Notes under the pieces: generated by a model | The model's database searches: none | What the model saw: the letters and a program-made list of their open reading frames with translations, nothing else | What the model was told of the DNA's origin: nothing | Program-made: the position numbers and the translations under genes | Shown here: positions 25,684-37,670 of the stretch, piece by piece | How the letters are laid out: each line of letters begins with the position of its first letter | Position numbering within the stretch: position 1 is the first letter of the stretch | DNA from: DASUPK01 sp963782345 | GTDB lineage: Bacteria > Actinomycetota > Thermoleophilia > Solirubrobacterales > 70-9 | DNA length: 64,000 bases | NCBI GenBank assembly: GCA_963782345.1 | Contig: CAWAJF010000001.1 | Coordinates: 1-64,000, forward strand | Direction: 5' to 3'

Positions 25684-26529
25684 TCACGAATTGCTGAAGT
25701 CTTCGTCGGTTGTCAGGAAGCCAACCACCCGATCGACGACCTCGGGAGCATCGATCCAGGGCCAGTGGCCCGCCTCGGGGAGCTCGACCAGCTCCGAGTT
25801 CGGCAGGCGCGTCGCGTAGGCGGGCCCGAACCGAGCCGGCAGGTAGCGATCTCGGCCTCCCCAGACGACGAGCGCCGGAGCCCTGATCCCGCCCAGGCCC
25901 TCCCCCGCGGCGGCCAGCAGGTCGGGCGAGGCGGAGCGGTAGAGCCGCAGCATCGCGTCGAACGTCCCGCGGTCGAGGTGGTCCCAGATCATGTCGATGA
26001 AGGCCGGGGCGTGCCGGCTCCAGTCGCCGCGAGACTCGCGCAGTCCCAGGTCGAGCACCCGGCGGGACCAGATCCTGTTCGAGAGCTCGCCCAACCCGCG
26101 CGTCCGCCAGATCCGGGCGGTCCGGTGCCAGCGGTAGCCGGGCAGCAGGACCACCGCGTTCACGATGACCAGCCTCCTGATCCTCTCCGGCTCCTCCTGC
26201 GCGCCGATCAGCGCAACGGCTCCCCAGTCGTGCACCACGAGCGAGTGCTCCTCGACGGCCATCCGCTGGAGGAAGCGGGTCGTGAACTTCGCAAGCCCGT
26301 CCATGGAGTAATCGAACTCCGATGGAGAAGGGCGGCCGGACCGGCCCCACCCCGGGAGATCGAGGGCCAGCGCCGGCCCGGTCATCCGCTCGAGAAAGGG
26401 CCGCCAGTCCTCCGAGTGGGTCGGGTTGCCGTGCACGAACACGGTGGGAGGCCCCTCGCCCTTCATCCTCCTGAAGAACGTGGAGACGCCGTCGACCATC
26501 ACGGTGCCGGTCTCGACGAGCGGGGTCAC
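25684..26529 (-). CDS. Alpha/beta hydrolase with Asp nucleophile (haloalkane dehalogenase/epoxide hydrolase-like)
   Basis: The 281-residue protein has the oxyanion motif VFVHGNPTHSEDW, a nucleophile elbow VVHDWGAVAL in which Asp replaces Ser, acid GGRDRYLP and His in PEAGHWPW. HGNPT plus HDWG is typical of haloalkane dehalogenases and related epoxide hydrolases, which form an ester at Asp and release it with water. Whether it acts on halogenated compounds cannot be told. The halide-stabilising residue pair would need modelling, although a Trp follows the nucleophile Asp as in dehalogenases. The GTG start lies 29 bases from the divergent nth gene. Confidence 0.82.
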   Translation of the reverse strand: MTPLVETGTVMVDGVSTFFRRMKGEGPPTVFVHGNPTHSEDWRPFLERMTGPALALDLPGWGRSGRPSPSEFDYSMDGLAKFTTRFLQRMAVEEHSLVVHDWGAVALIGAQEEPERIRRLVIVNAVVLLPGYRWHRTARIWRTRGLGELSNRIWSRRVLDLGLRESRGDWSRHAPAFIDMIWDHLDRGTFDAMLRLYRSASPDLLAAAGEGLGGIRAPALVVWGGRDRYLPARFGPAYATRLPNSELVELPEAGHWPWIDAPEVVDRVVGFLTTDEDFSNS

Positions 26530-26558
26530 GGTGGCCGGGGACCATATGTAATGGGGGT

Positions 26559-27335
26559 GTGTCCCTCCCCAGCAAAGTCGTCCTCGCCGGCGGCACCACG
26601 GCCACGCTTCCTCCCGGCGCCCCGCCCCGGGTCCCGAAGCGCGATCCGGAGTGGCGCCGTCCGCCGAGGCGTCGCGTCCTCGCCATCCGCGATCGGCTCC
26701 GTGAGCTCTACGGACGCCCAGTCAACGAGCCGCACGGCCATCCGATCGCCGAGCTCGTCCGCACGGTGCTCTCCCAGAACACGAATGACCGCAACCGCGA
26801 CGTCGCGTACGCGCGGCTGCGCGAGCGGTTCCCGAGCTGGGAGGAGGTCCGCGACGCGCCCACGGAGGACGTGGAGGAGGCGATCAAGCCCGGCGGGCTG
26901 AGCGCCACCAAGGCGCCGAGGATTCAGGAGATCCTCGGGCGGCTCGATCAGCATCCAGATCTCGACTGGCTCGCCGAGGCCCCACGCGGTCAGGCGCTCG
27001 AGTTCCTGACGGGGCTGCCGGGCGTCGGCCGCAAGACCGCGGCCTGCGTGCTCATCTTCGCCTTCGGCCGACCCGAGATTCCGGTGGATACGCACGTGCA
27101 TCGAGTCGGCGGTCGGCTCGGGCTGTTCAGGCCTGGCGCCCCGTTCGAGGAGGCCCATGACGAGATGCTCGCCATCACCCCACCGGAGGACGCCTACGAG
27201 CTGCACATCAACCTGATCCAGCACGGCCGGGCGATCTGCCGGCCCAAGCCCCGTTGCGGCGAGTGCGGCCTGCGCCGGATGTGCCCCTGGTATCGAGCGA
27301 ACAAGTCGGGGCCGCTACCCGCAGGGTCCGGATAA
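26559..27335 (+). CDS. nth: Endonuclease III (DNA glycosylase/AP lyase)
   Basis: The 258-residue base-excision repair enzyme is for oxidised pyrimidines. It shows the helix-hairpin-helix LPGVGRKTAACV with the catalytic Lys, catalytic Asp in VDTHVHRVGGRL and a C-terminal [4Fe-4S] cluster CRPKPRCGECGLRRMC (C-x6-C-x2-C-x5-C). The N-terminus is about 35 residues longer than in E. coli and rich in Pro and Arg. TGTAAT ends 6 nt before the GTG start, consistent with a leaderless message. It may share a regulatory region with the divergent hydrolase. Confidence 0.9.
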   Translation: MSLPSKVVLAGGTTATLPPGAPPRVPKRDPEWRRPPRRRVLAIRDRLRELYGRPVNEPHGHPIAELVRTVLSQNTNDRNRDVAYARLRERFPSWEEVRDAPTEDVEEAIKPGGLSATKAPRIQEILGRLDQHPDLDWLAEAPRGQALEFLTGLPGVGRKTAACVLIFAFGRPEIPVDTHVHRVGGRLGLFRPGAPFEEAHDEMLAITPPEDAYELHINLIQHGRAICRPKPRCGECGLRRMCPWYRANKSGPLPAGSG

Positions 27336-27380
27336 TCGCCGTGACGGTCGTCGCGCCCCCGATATGCTCCGGCGCGCGAA

Positions 27381-27773
27381 ATGAAGCGGAGCACCTTTGT
27401 CATGTTCGGGCTGGTCGTCTTGCTCCTCGGAGTCGGCGTGCCCGCCTGGGCGTTCACTCAGGAGGGCTCCCAGAGCGCCTCGCCCGAGGACGTCCCGGCC
27501 AGCCTCCAGCCGGGCAAGGATCTCTTCGTCACCAACTGCGGGGCCTGCCACACCCTCGCCAAGGCGGGCACCGACGGCGTCATCGGGCCGAACCTGGACC
27601 AGCTCCTCGCCCCGCCGAGCGCCAGTGCTCCCGATCCCGCGACGATCAAGCCCCGCGTTCTCAGTGCCATCAACAACGGTGTCGCCGGGCGCATGCCGAA
27701 GGGCGTTTTGAGCGGCCAGCAGGCCGACGCGGTCGCCACCTTCGTCTCCCAGGTCGCCGGCCAGGGCCCCTAG
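27381..27773 (+). CDS. Class I c-type cytochrome
   Basis: The 130-residue exported protein has an N-terminal signal/anchor (MKRSTFVMFGLVVLLLGVGV). A single cytochrome c domain follows with heme motif CGACH (in FVTNCGACHTLA) and axial Met in GRMPKGVLSG. It would carry electrons on the outer face of the membrane; partners are not encoded nearby. A TATGCT hexamer lies 12 nt upstream of the ATG. The 170 bases after the stop contain an AT-richer palindromic stretch and a GA microsatellite. Confidence 0.85.
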   Translation: MKRSTFVMFGLVVLLLGVGVPAWAFTQEGSQSASPEDVPASLQPGKDLFVTNCGACHTLAKAGTDGVIGPNLDQLLAPPSASAPDPATIKPRVLSAINNGVAGRMPKGVLSGQQADAVATFVSQVAGQGP

Positions 27774-27845
27774 CGGCAGCGAAATTCTGCGGTCAAATGC
27801 GGTTTTGGCCGCAACTATGCGTCAAATAGCGTTGTTAGCAGCAGT
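27774..27845. repeat. Palindromic intergenic stretch after cytochrome c
   Basis: It contains AGCGAAATTCTGCG (nearly repeated at 50339-50352 as AGCGAAATTCCGCG), a TGCGG/CCGCA hairpin with loop TTTTGG, and two similar words GCGGTCAAATGCGG and GCGTCAAATAGCG. Its function is unclear; it may be a second repeat family. Confidence 0.35.
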
Positions 27846-27881
<36 letters not shown>

Positions 27882-27943
27882 GACTCGAGGGGCCCGCGCG
27901 CAACCGATGCGCGACCACGGACTCCTCGCAGAAAGGAGTTCAG

Positions 27944-29194
27944 TTGAGTCATGCACATTCCCCGCGGACGCGGGGGCGCATGGGTGTAACGCTGGGAGCC
28001 GGGCTGATCGCAGCCCTGTGCCTCGCGCTTCTCCCAGGCGTCGCCGACGCCAAGGGCAAGGGCAAGAAGAAGGGCCATCAGCTCACCGTGATGACCCGCA
28101 ATCTCTACCTCGGTGCTGACCTGAGCCCCGCGCTTCAGGCCACCACCATCAACGGCGCCGTTGACGCCGCCTACCAGATCGAGCAGCAGGTGCACCGCAC
28201 GCAATTCCCCGGGGTGCGCGCAGCGTTGCTGGCGAAGGAGATCCTCAAGCAGAAGCCCGACGTGGTCGGCCTGCAGGAGGGGGCCTGGTGGCGCACCGGT
28301 CCATACGACCTGGCCGCCGTCACCGGCGGACCCAAGGCAACCCAGACCGATCCGGCGGGCGGCGATTTCCTGACGGATCTGCTGACGAAGCTCAACAAGA
28401 AGGGGAAGAAGAAGGGGAAGAAGGGGAAGAAGGGGAAGAAGGGCAAGTCGATCCGCTACAAGATCGCGAGCGTCGAGCAGGAGTTCGACTTCGAGCTCCC
28501 AGTGAACCAGGGCTCGGGCGGCCTGGGCGTGTGTCCGGCCCAGTGCCACAACGAGCGCCTCACCATGCGCGACGCGGTCCTGGTCCGCAAGGGCGCCGGC
28601 ATCAAGCTCAGCAACCCGCAGGGCGGGCATTTCAACACGCTGCTGCGCGTCAAGGTCGGCGGGGCGATCAATGTCGACGTCACCCGTGGCTGGGCGGCGG
28701 TCAATGTGAAGAAGAGCGGACGCAAGGTCCACGTGGTGGACAGCCACCTGGAGGCGTTCGACAGCCAGGCGAGCAACACCGGTAGCGACGGGCAGACCTA
28801 CCCGAAGGGTGGGATTCGAGAGGCGCAGGCGAAGGAGCTCATCGGTCCAGCCGGACCGGCGACCTCCAAGCTGCCGACGATCCTGCTCGGGGACTTCAAC
28901 TCTGATTCCCCGGTTCACGGCGATCAGGTTGACCCCGGCGATGCGCTGGCGTACCGGGCGCTGCTGGCCGGCGGCTGGAGCGAGCGGGCGTTCACCCCGC
29001 CTCCCTTCGGCTGCTGCATCCAGGATCCGAACCTGTCGAACCCGAGCCCGGCCGGGATCACCCACCGGGTCGATCACATCATGTCCAACAACAAGAAGAT
29101 CAAGTTCAAGAAGGGTGGCCTGACGAGCACCTACGCGAACGGCCTGTGGTCATCCGACCACTTCGGCGTCTGGAGCCGGCTGCTGATCAAGTAG
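27944..29194 (+). CDS. Secreted endonuclease/exonuclease/phosphatase family protein with Lys-rich insert
   Basis: The 416-residue protein has a signal peptide (GVTLGAGLIAALCLALLPGVADA) and an EEP catalytic domain. The domain has TVMTRNLYLGAD, VVGLQEGAWW (catalytic Glu), VVDSHLEAF, LLGDFNSDSP (catalytic GDFN), THRVDHIM and a final SSDHFGVWS. It would act outside the cell on a phosphodiester or phosphate ester. Two low-complexity basic segments occur: right after the signal (KGKGKKKGH) and at about residues 149-166, where AAG/GGG codons repeat as KKGK units. These may tether it to wall or nucleic acid. The TTG start follows GAAAGGAG. The GA microsatellite lies in its leader or promoter. Confidence 0.82.
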   Translation: MSHAHSPRTRGRMGVTLGAGLIAALCLALLPGVADAKGKGKKKGHQLTVMTRNLYLGADLSPALQATTINGAVDAAYQIEQQVHRTQFPGVRAALLAKEILKQKPDVVGLQEGAWWRTGPYDLAAVTGGPKATQTDPAGGDFLTDLLTKLNKKGKKKGKKGKKGKKGKSIRYKIASVEQEFDFELPVNQGSGGLGVCPAQCHNERLTMRDAVLVRKGAGIKLSNPQGGHFNTLLRVKVGGAINVDVTRGWAAVNVKKSGRKVHVVDSHLEAFDSQASNTGSDGQTYPKGGIREAQAKELIGPAGPATSKLPTILLGDFNSDSPVHGDQVDPGDALAYRALLAGGWSERAFTPPPFGCCIQDPNLSNPSPAGITHRVDHIMSNNKKIKFKKGGLTSTYANGLWSSDHFGVWSRLLIK

Positions 29195-29221
29195 CCGCGC
29201 GTCGCGTCGATCGATTCGACC

Positions 29222-29259
29222 GAGAGGCCGGGGCATGTCGCCCCGGCCTCTCTTTTTTT
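29222..29259 (+). terminator. Rho-independent terminator
   Basis: A 13-bp perfect stem (GAGAGGCCGGGGC paired with GCCCCGGCCTCTC) with loop ATGTC is followed by seven T. It is 27 bases after the secreted EEP gene and is the clearest intrinsic terminator in the window. Confidence 0.92.
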
Positions 29260-29310
29260 GCCGGATCCGCCGGTCTTGGCCTCACCTCACCCAGAGATCT
29301 TCCACCTCGC

Positions 29311-29349
29311 CACTTAGATTTCTTGCAGTCTTCGGCTGAAGCCGCTAAG
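29311..29349 (+). promoter_or_regulatory. dnaK promoter/operator element shared with clpB
   Basis: CAC.TAGATTTCTT and AAGCCGCTA occur at identical spacing in the clpB upstream region (34154-34192); 25 of 39 positions match. TAGATT is a plausible -10 and CTT...CTnAAG resembles the HspR (HAIR) inverted repeat. I infer an HspR operator. Confidence 0.6.
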
Positions 29350-29387
29350 CTCGCAGGACGAACACACGAAGCTTTGGAGGAACGAAA

Positions 29388-31307
<1,920 letters not shown>

Positions 31308-31316
31308 GGGGCGCCG

Positions 31317-31925
31317 ATGAGCGACGAACAGCGTGACGAGGAGGCGGTGGACGCCGAGGTCGTCGACGCGGAGGTGGTGGACGACGGATCAACGGCCGCC
31401 ACAAACACCGCGGCCGGGTCAACCACCACCGAAGCCGAGAACGGCGACGGCGCCGCCGATCAGGTCGAGCGAGATCTCGACGAGCTCGGTGAGACCAAGC
31501 GCGAGCGCGATGAGTACCTCGAGCTGGCGCAGCGAACGCGGGCGGACTTCGAGAACTACCGCAAGCGGGTGGCCAAGGACACCTCCGAGGCCCTCGCTCG
31601 CGGCAAGGCCGAGCTCGCCCGCGCGCTTCTGCCCGTGATCGACAACCTCGAGCGCGCGCTCCAGGCCGGTGGGGAGCCCTCGGCCCACCGGGCGCTCGTC
31701 GAGGGGGTGGCGATGGTCCACGACGAGCTCCACGGCCGGCTCGAGGGCGCCGGAGTCGAGGCCTTCGATCCGACCGGCGAGAAGTTCGACCCGCAGCTGC
31801 ACGAGGCGCTCTCGATGAAGCCCGGCGAGGGCACGGAGCCCGGCGTCGTCGTGGAGACGGTCGCCAAGGGCTACCGGCTGAATGGCCAGGTGCTGCGCCC
31901 CGCGAAGGTGGTGGTGAGCCAGTGA
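31317..31925 (+). CDS. grpE: Nucleotide exchange factor GrpE
   Basis: The 202-residue protein releases ADP from DnaK. The core has the long dimerisation helix (RDEYLELAQRTRADFENYRKR), LLPVIDNLERAL and the beta-domain ending PGVVVETVAKGYRLNGQVLRPAKV. The first 55 residues are an acidic, disordered head (DEEAVDAEVVDAEVVDDG) that repeats the DnaK tail motif. It carries a second in-frame copy of the palindromic element (STAATNTAAGST, residues about 24-36). The stop overlaps the GTG of dnaJ (GTGA). Confidence 0.97.
   Translation: MSDEQRDEEAVDAEVVDAEVVDDGSTAATNTAAGSTTTEAENGDGAADQVERDLDELGETKRERDEYLELAQRTRADFENYRKRVAKDTSEALARGKAELARALLPVIDNLERALQAGGEPSAHRALVEGVAMVHDELHGRLEGAGVEAFDPTGEKFDPQLHEALSMKPGEGTEPGVVVETVAKGYRLNGQVLRPAKVVVSQ
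31387..31424 (-). repeat. Palindromic element copy 6 (type A, inside grpE)
   Basis: It has the same core as copy 5 (GCCGCCACAAACACCGCGGC) flanked by GGATCAACG and GGGTCAACC. It is in the same reading frame as in dnaK. Confidence 0.85.
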
Positions 31926-33082
31926 CGGCTCCGCGCGACTTCTACGAGGTGCTCGGCGTCTCGAAGTCGGCCTCGCAGGACGAGATCAAGAAGGCCTATC
32001 GCGAGCTGGCCCGCAAATGGCACCCCGATCGCAACCCCGACGATGCGGGCGCCGAGGAGCGCTTCAAGGAGGTCCAGCAGGCCTATGACGCGCTCTCGGA
32101 CCCCGAGAAGCGCAAGCAATATGACGCCGGCGGGCGCTTCGGCGGCTTCGGCGCCGGCGGCTTCCCCGGCGGCGGGGCTCCGGGCGGCGGCTTTGCCTCG
32201 GACCTGGGTGACATCTTCTCCACCTTCTTCCGCGGCGGCGGCCGGCAGGGCCCTCGCGAGCAGCGGGGCCGCGACCTCGAGACGGAGGTCCGCCTCTCCT
32301 TCGACCAGGCGATGCACGGAACGCAGATCGCCGTCTCGGTTCCGACAACGGGGCCCTGCACAACCTGCCAGGGCAGCGGTGCGAGGCCCGGCACCTCGCC
32401 GCGCACCTGCCCCCGCTGCGACGGGACCGGGATCGACGCTCAGAGCCAGGGGCTCTTCTCCATCTCGCAGCCCTGTCCGGAGTGCGGCGGGCAGGGCACC
32501 GTGATCGACGATCCGTGCCCGACCTGCAGCGGCAGTGGGATCACCCAGGAGACCAAGCGCTACCGGGTCAACATCCCCGCCGGCGTCCACGACGGGAGCC
32601 GAATCAGGCTGGCCGGAAAGGGCGAGGCCGGCTACCGCGGCGGACCGCGGGGGGACCTCTACGTGACCACCCGGGTGGCGCCGTCTCCCATCTTCAAGCA
32701 GCGACCCGACGGGAACCTCGAGGTGGATCTGCCGGTCACGGTGACAGAGGCGATCCAGGGAGCCACGATCGAGGTGCCGACGCTGGACGGGTCCAAGACC
32801 ATTCGCATCCCGTCCGGAACGCAACACGGCTCGGTCCAGCGTCTGCGCGGCGAGGGGCCGGCGAAGCCGAAGGGGTCGGGACGAGGCGACATCCACTACC
32901 GCCTGCGGATCGACGTTCCGAAGGATCTCTCGGACGAACAGCGCGAGGCGGTCTCAAAGCTCGCCGAGGCGCTGAACGGTCAGAACCCGCGCGCATCGCT
33001 GCTCGGACGGGAATCAACGGCCGCCAAAGACACGGCGGCCGGATCATCCGGCGAAGAGGGGAGAGTGAAGGCCGATGGCTGA
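31922..33082 (+). CDS. dnaJ: Chaperone DnaJ (Hsp40)
   Basis: The 386-residue co-chaperone has a J-domain with the HPD tripeptide (KWHPDRNPDD) and a Gly/Phe-rich linker (GGFGAGGFPGGGAPGGG). Four zinc-finger repeats follow (CTTCQGSG, CPRCDGTG, CPECGGQG, CPTCSGSG), then the C-terminal substrate-binding domain. It stimulates the DnaK ATPase and delivers clients. A third in-frame palindromic element gives ESTAAKDTAAGSSGEEG at about residues 364-375, just before the end. The GTG start overlaps grpE and its 3' end overlaps hspR by 8 bases. Confidence 0.97.
   Translation: MTAPRDFYEVLGVSKSASQDEIKKAYRELARKWHPDRNPDDAGAEERFKEVQQAYDALSDPEKRKQYDAGGRFGGFGAGGFPGGGAPGGGFASDLGDIFSTFFRGGGRQGPREQRGRDLETEVRLSFDQAMHGTQIAVSVPTTGPCTTCQGSGARPGTSPRTCPRCDGTGIDAQSQGLFSISQPCPECGGQGTVIDDPCPTCSGSGITQETKRYRVNIPAGVHDGSRIRLAGKGEAGYRGGPRGDLYVTTRVAPSPIFKQRPDGNLEVDLPVTVTEAIQGATIEVPTLDGSKTIRIPSGTQHGSVQRLRGEGPAKPKGSGRGDIHYRLRIDVPKDLSDEQREAVSKLAEALNGQNPRASLLGRESTAAKDTAAGSSGEEGRVKADG
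33011..33049 (-). repeat. Palindromic element copy 7 (type A, inside dnaJ)
   Basis: The arms GGCCGCC and GGCGGCC surround AAAGACAC. The reverse strand begins TGATCCGGCCGCC and ends GGCCGTTGATTC. It uses the same coding frame as copies 5 and 6. Confidence 0.8.
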
Positions 33083-33551
33083 CGACGCGGGCAGGAAGGG
33101 GCGGGACGACGCCGGGCGGATTGACCACGAGCGGGGTGTCTTCATGATCTCCGTCGCCGCCGAGCTGGCCGAGATGCATCCCCAGACGCTGCGGATGTAC
33201 GAGGCACGCGGCCTGATCACGCCGAAGCGCTCGCCCAAGAACACCCGGCTCTACTCGCAGGCGGACGTCGAGCGCCTGCGCCGGATCCAGCAGATGACCA
33301 GCGACGAGGGCCTCAACCTGGCGGGAGTCGAGACCGTTCTGGAGCTCGAGCGTCGGCTCGAGCGCATGCGCAGCGACCTCGTCAGGATGCGGAAGCGCGC
33401 GGCCGAGATGGAGCAGCGCATGAGCCGGGAGCTGGAGCGGCTGCGGAAGTCAATCGGCGGCGAGCTCGTCCCCTACGGGGCGTACGAGCCGAAGCGCATG
33501 GGCCGAGCGCAGGGATCGACGCGAATCCCGATCCGGCGCCGCACGAACTAG
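33075..33551 (+). CDS. hspR: Heat-shock repressor HspR (MerR family)
   Basis: The 158-residue MerR-type regulator has a winged helix-turn-helix from GVFMISVAAELAEMHPQTLRMYEARGLI through RLYSQADVERLRRIQ. A dimerisation coiled coil follows (VETVLELERRLERMRSDLVRMRKRAAEMEQRM). HspR represses dnaK and clpB with DnaK as co-repressor in Streptomyces and Mycobacterium. The likely operators are the matching 39-base elements before dnaK and clpB. The protein starts 8 bases inside dnaJ and has a 25-residue polar N-terminal extension. Confidence 0.93.
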   Translation: MADDAGRKGRDDAGRIDHERGVFMISVAAELAEMHPQTLRMYEARGLITPKRSPKNTRLYSQADVERLRRIQQMTSDEGLNLAGVETVLELERRLERMRSDLVRMRKRAAEMEQRMSRELERLRKSIGGELVPYGAYEPKRMGRAQGSTRIPIRRRTN

Positions 33552-33621
33552 CGCCGAGCAGGCCGCCGGCCGCCCTCGAACCAGACCGACCGGCCATGCC
33601 CGATCGCCTCTCGGCGTTCGG

Positions 33622-34050
33622 TCAGGAGTGGGTCCCCGTTTCGGGGGTGGCGAGCTCTGGATCGAGACCCGCATCGGCGAGCGCCTCGGCCTGATCGAGA
33701 TAGAGACGCCAGTAGGCGATCTTGCCGTCGCGGAAGGTGATGGTGTGCGCGTCGCGCTGCTCGACCTCGAGGTCCACCCGCTCTCCCTTTGCGCGAGTGT
33801 GCAGAAGGGCGACCACGCGGTCACCGGCAGGGAGCAGCCGGAACTCCTTGATCTCGACATCCTCGAACCCACTCATCAGCAACTCGGCGACGCGCCTGGC
33901 GGCGTCAGGCCCTCGGTAGGGGCTCTCGGGCAGGTCGGGGTCATAGACCTCGACGTCGTCCGTGAAGAAGGGCATGACGCCGTCGACGCCCTCGCTGTTG
34001 AAGGTCTCAAGAATGCGCTGATAGGTCTCGAGGTTGGTCTCCATAGCCAT
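33622..34050 (-). CDS. SnoaL-like (NTF2-fold) protein
   Basis: The 142-residue protein has the SnoaL/NTF2 cone fold pattern: NLETYQRILETFNSEGVDGVMPFFTDDVEVYDPDLP, then PYRGPDAARRVAELL, VVALLHTRAKG and ITFRDGKIAYWRLYLD. Family members include cyclases and steroid isomerase-like proteins, but most are of unknown function. The ATG follows AAGG with GCT; a second ATG two codons later is equally possible. It converges with hspR. Confidence 0.8.
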   Translation of the reverse strand: MAMETNLETYQRILETFNSEGVDGVMPFFTDDVEVYDPDLPESPYRGPDAARRVAELLMSGFEDVEIKEFRLLPAGDRVVALLHTRAKGERVDLEVEQRDAHTITFRDGKIAYWRLYLDQAEALADAGLDPELATPETGTHS

Positions 34051-34153
34051 CCTTGGCCGGAGCGGCCGCCAGGGGCCATCCTATGCGGCCCGGGCGGGCC
34101 GTGTAAACCCTCAAATCGGCTAACGATGGCCAGGCATTGATCTAAGTGTGAAG

Positions 34154-34192
34154 CACATAGATTTCTTTACTTTCCATACTCAAGCCGCTACC
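34154..34192 (+). promoter_or_regulatory. clpB promoter/operator element shared with dnaK
   Basis: It contains TAGATTTCTT, then CTTTACT and ACTCAAG (the latter identical to the right half of the HspR HAIR consensus), then CCGCTA, just before the clpB start. It matches the dnaK element at 25 of 39 positions. Confidence 0.65.
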
Positions 34193-34202
34193 ATGATGCG
34201 TG

Positions 34203-36803
<2,601 letters not shown>

Positions 36804-36857
36804 AGAACCCAGTTCTCGGTATCGGGCTGCGCCCTCGCCTGGACGAATAGATCAGGG

Positions 36858-37670
36858 ATGAGCTTGAGCGACACAGGCCGGGCCTGGCGGCGCGCCCTCG
36901 TACCCACAGCGGAGGATGCCGGTTGGACGATCCGTGAAGCCGCATGGGGCCTCGAAGAGCGGGTCCTGTGGCGAGGCACCGATGTGACGCGTGACGCTGT
37001 CGCCCGCGCGGGACACACGATGCAGCCCCTCCAGAGGGTGATCCAGACGAGGATGACCTGGCCTTTGGCGGATGCGCTGAGCGAGCGGAGCCGCCGCTCC
37101 AGGGCGGCGATGGCCGCCGGCGCCGCGACCCTCGCGATCACCGCTGCCGCGGGTGGGGCGATGAGCGCGGCCGACCATCCACCGGTGAGTCAGCCCCCAG
37201 CACCTGTCGCGGCATCCTTGCCCACGGCCGCGCCCCAGAGCGCGAGGCTGACCGCCCTTCAGGGAGTCGCGCCGAAGATCAGGGCAGGGCATGCCACACC
37301 TCCGCCCGCCCACCCCCCGACCGCGTCCGCCGCATCCCCCAAGCAGGTCGTATCACCCAGGCAGGTCGCGTGGCGGTTCGCGCAGGCGTTCGTCGGCTAC
37401 GAGGTCGGCAATTCGAGCAAGAAGACCGACGCCGTCTTCGCAGCCACCGCCAGCAAGCCGCTGGCCAAGTCCCTCGCCGCCGACCCGCCCCGTCTCCCGG
37501 CCGACGGCAAGGTCCCGCAGGCGCGGGTTCTGAACGTCGTCCTGGGCAGCGCGAGCAAGAAGCAGGTCACCGCCAGCGTCTCGCTGGTGCGCCTGCGGGC
37601 GATCAGCGAGGTGCGGCTGACCCTGACGAAGACCGGCGATCGGTGGCGCGTCGCTCAGGTCCTTGGCTGA
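36858..37670 (+). CDS. Membrane-anchored protein with C-terminal NTF2-like domain
   Basis: The 270-residue protein has an N-terminal cytoplasmic part with Arg-rich sequence and one membrane segment (about 83-104: AAMAAGAATLAITAAAGGAM). A Pro/Ala-rich linker follows. The C-terminal domain (QVAWRFAQAFVGYEVGNSSKKTDAVFAAT ... RLTLTKTGDRWRVAQVLG) resembles the NTF2-like domains of actinobacterial wall or conjugation proteins. It overlaps the start of the lytic transglycosylase gene (TGATG), which suggests a shared role at the cell wall. The exact function is unknown. Confidence 0.7.
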   Translation: MSLSDTGRAWRRALVPTAEDAGWTIREAAWGLEERVLWRGTDVTRDAVARAGHTMQPLQRVIQTRMTWPLADALSERSRRSRAAMAAGAATLAITAAAGGAMSAADHPPVSQPPAPVAASLPTAAPQSARLTALQGVAPKIRAGHATPPPAHPPTASAASPKQVVSPRQVAWRFAQAFVGYEVGNSSKKTDAVFAATASKPLAKSLAADPPRLPADGKVPQARVLNVVLGSASKKQVTASVSLVRLRAISEVRLTLTKTGDRWRVAQVLG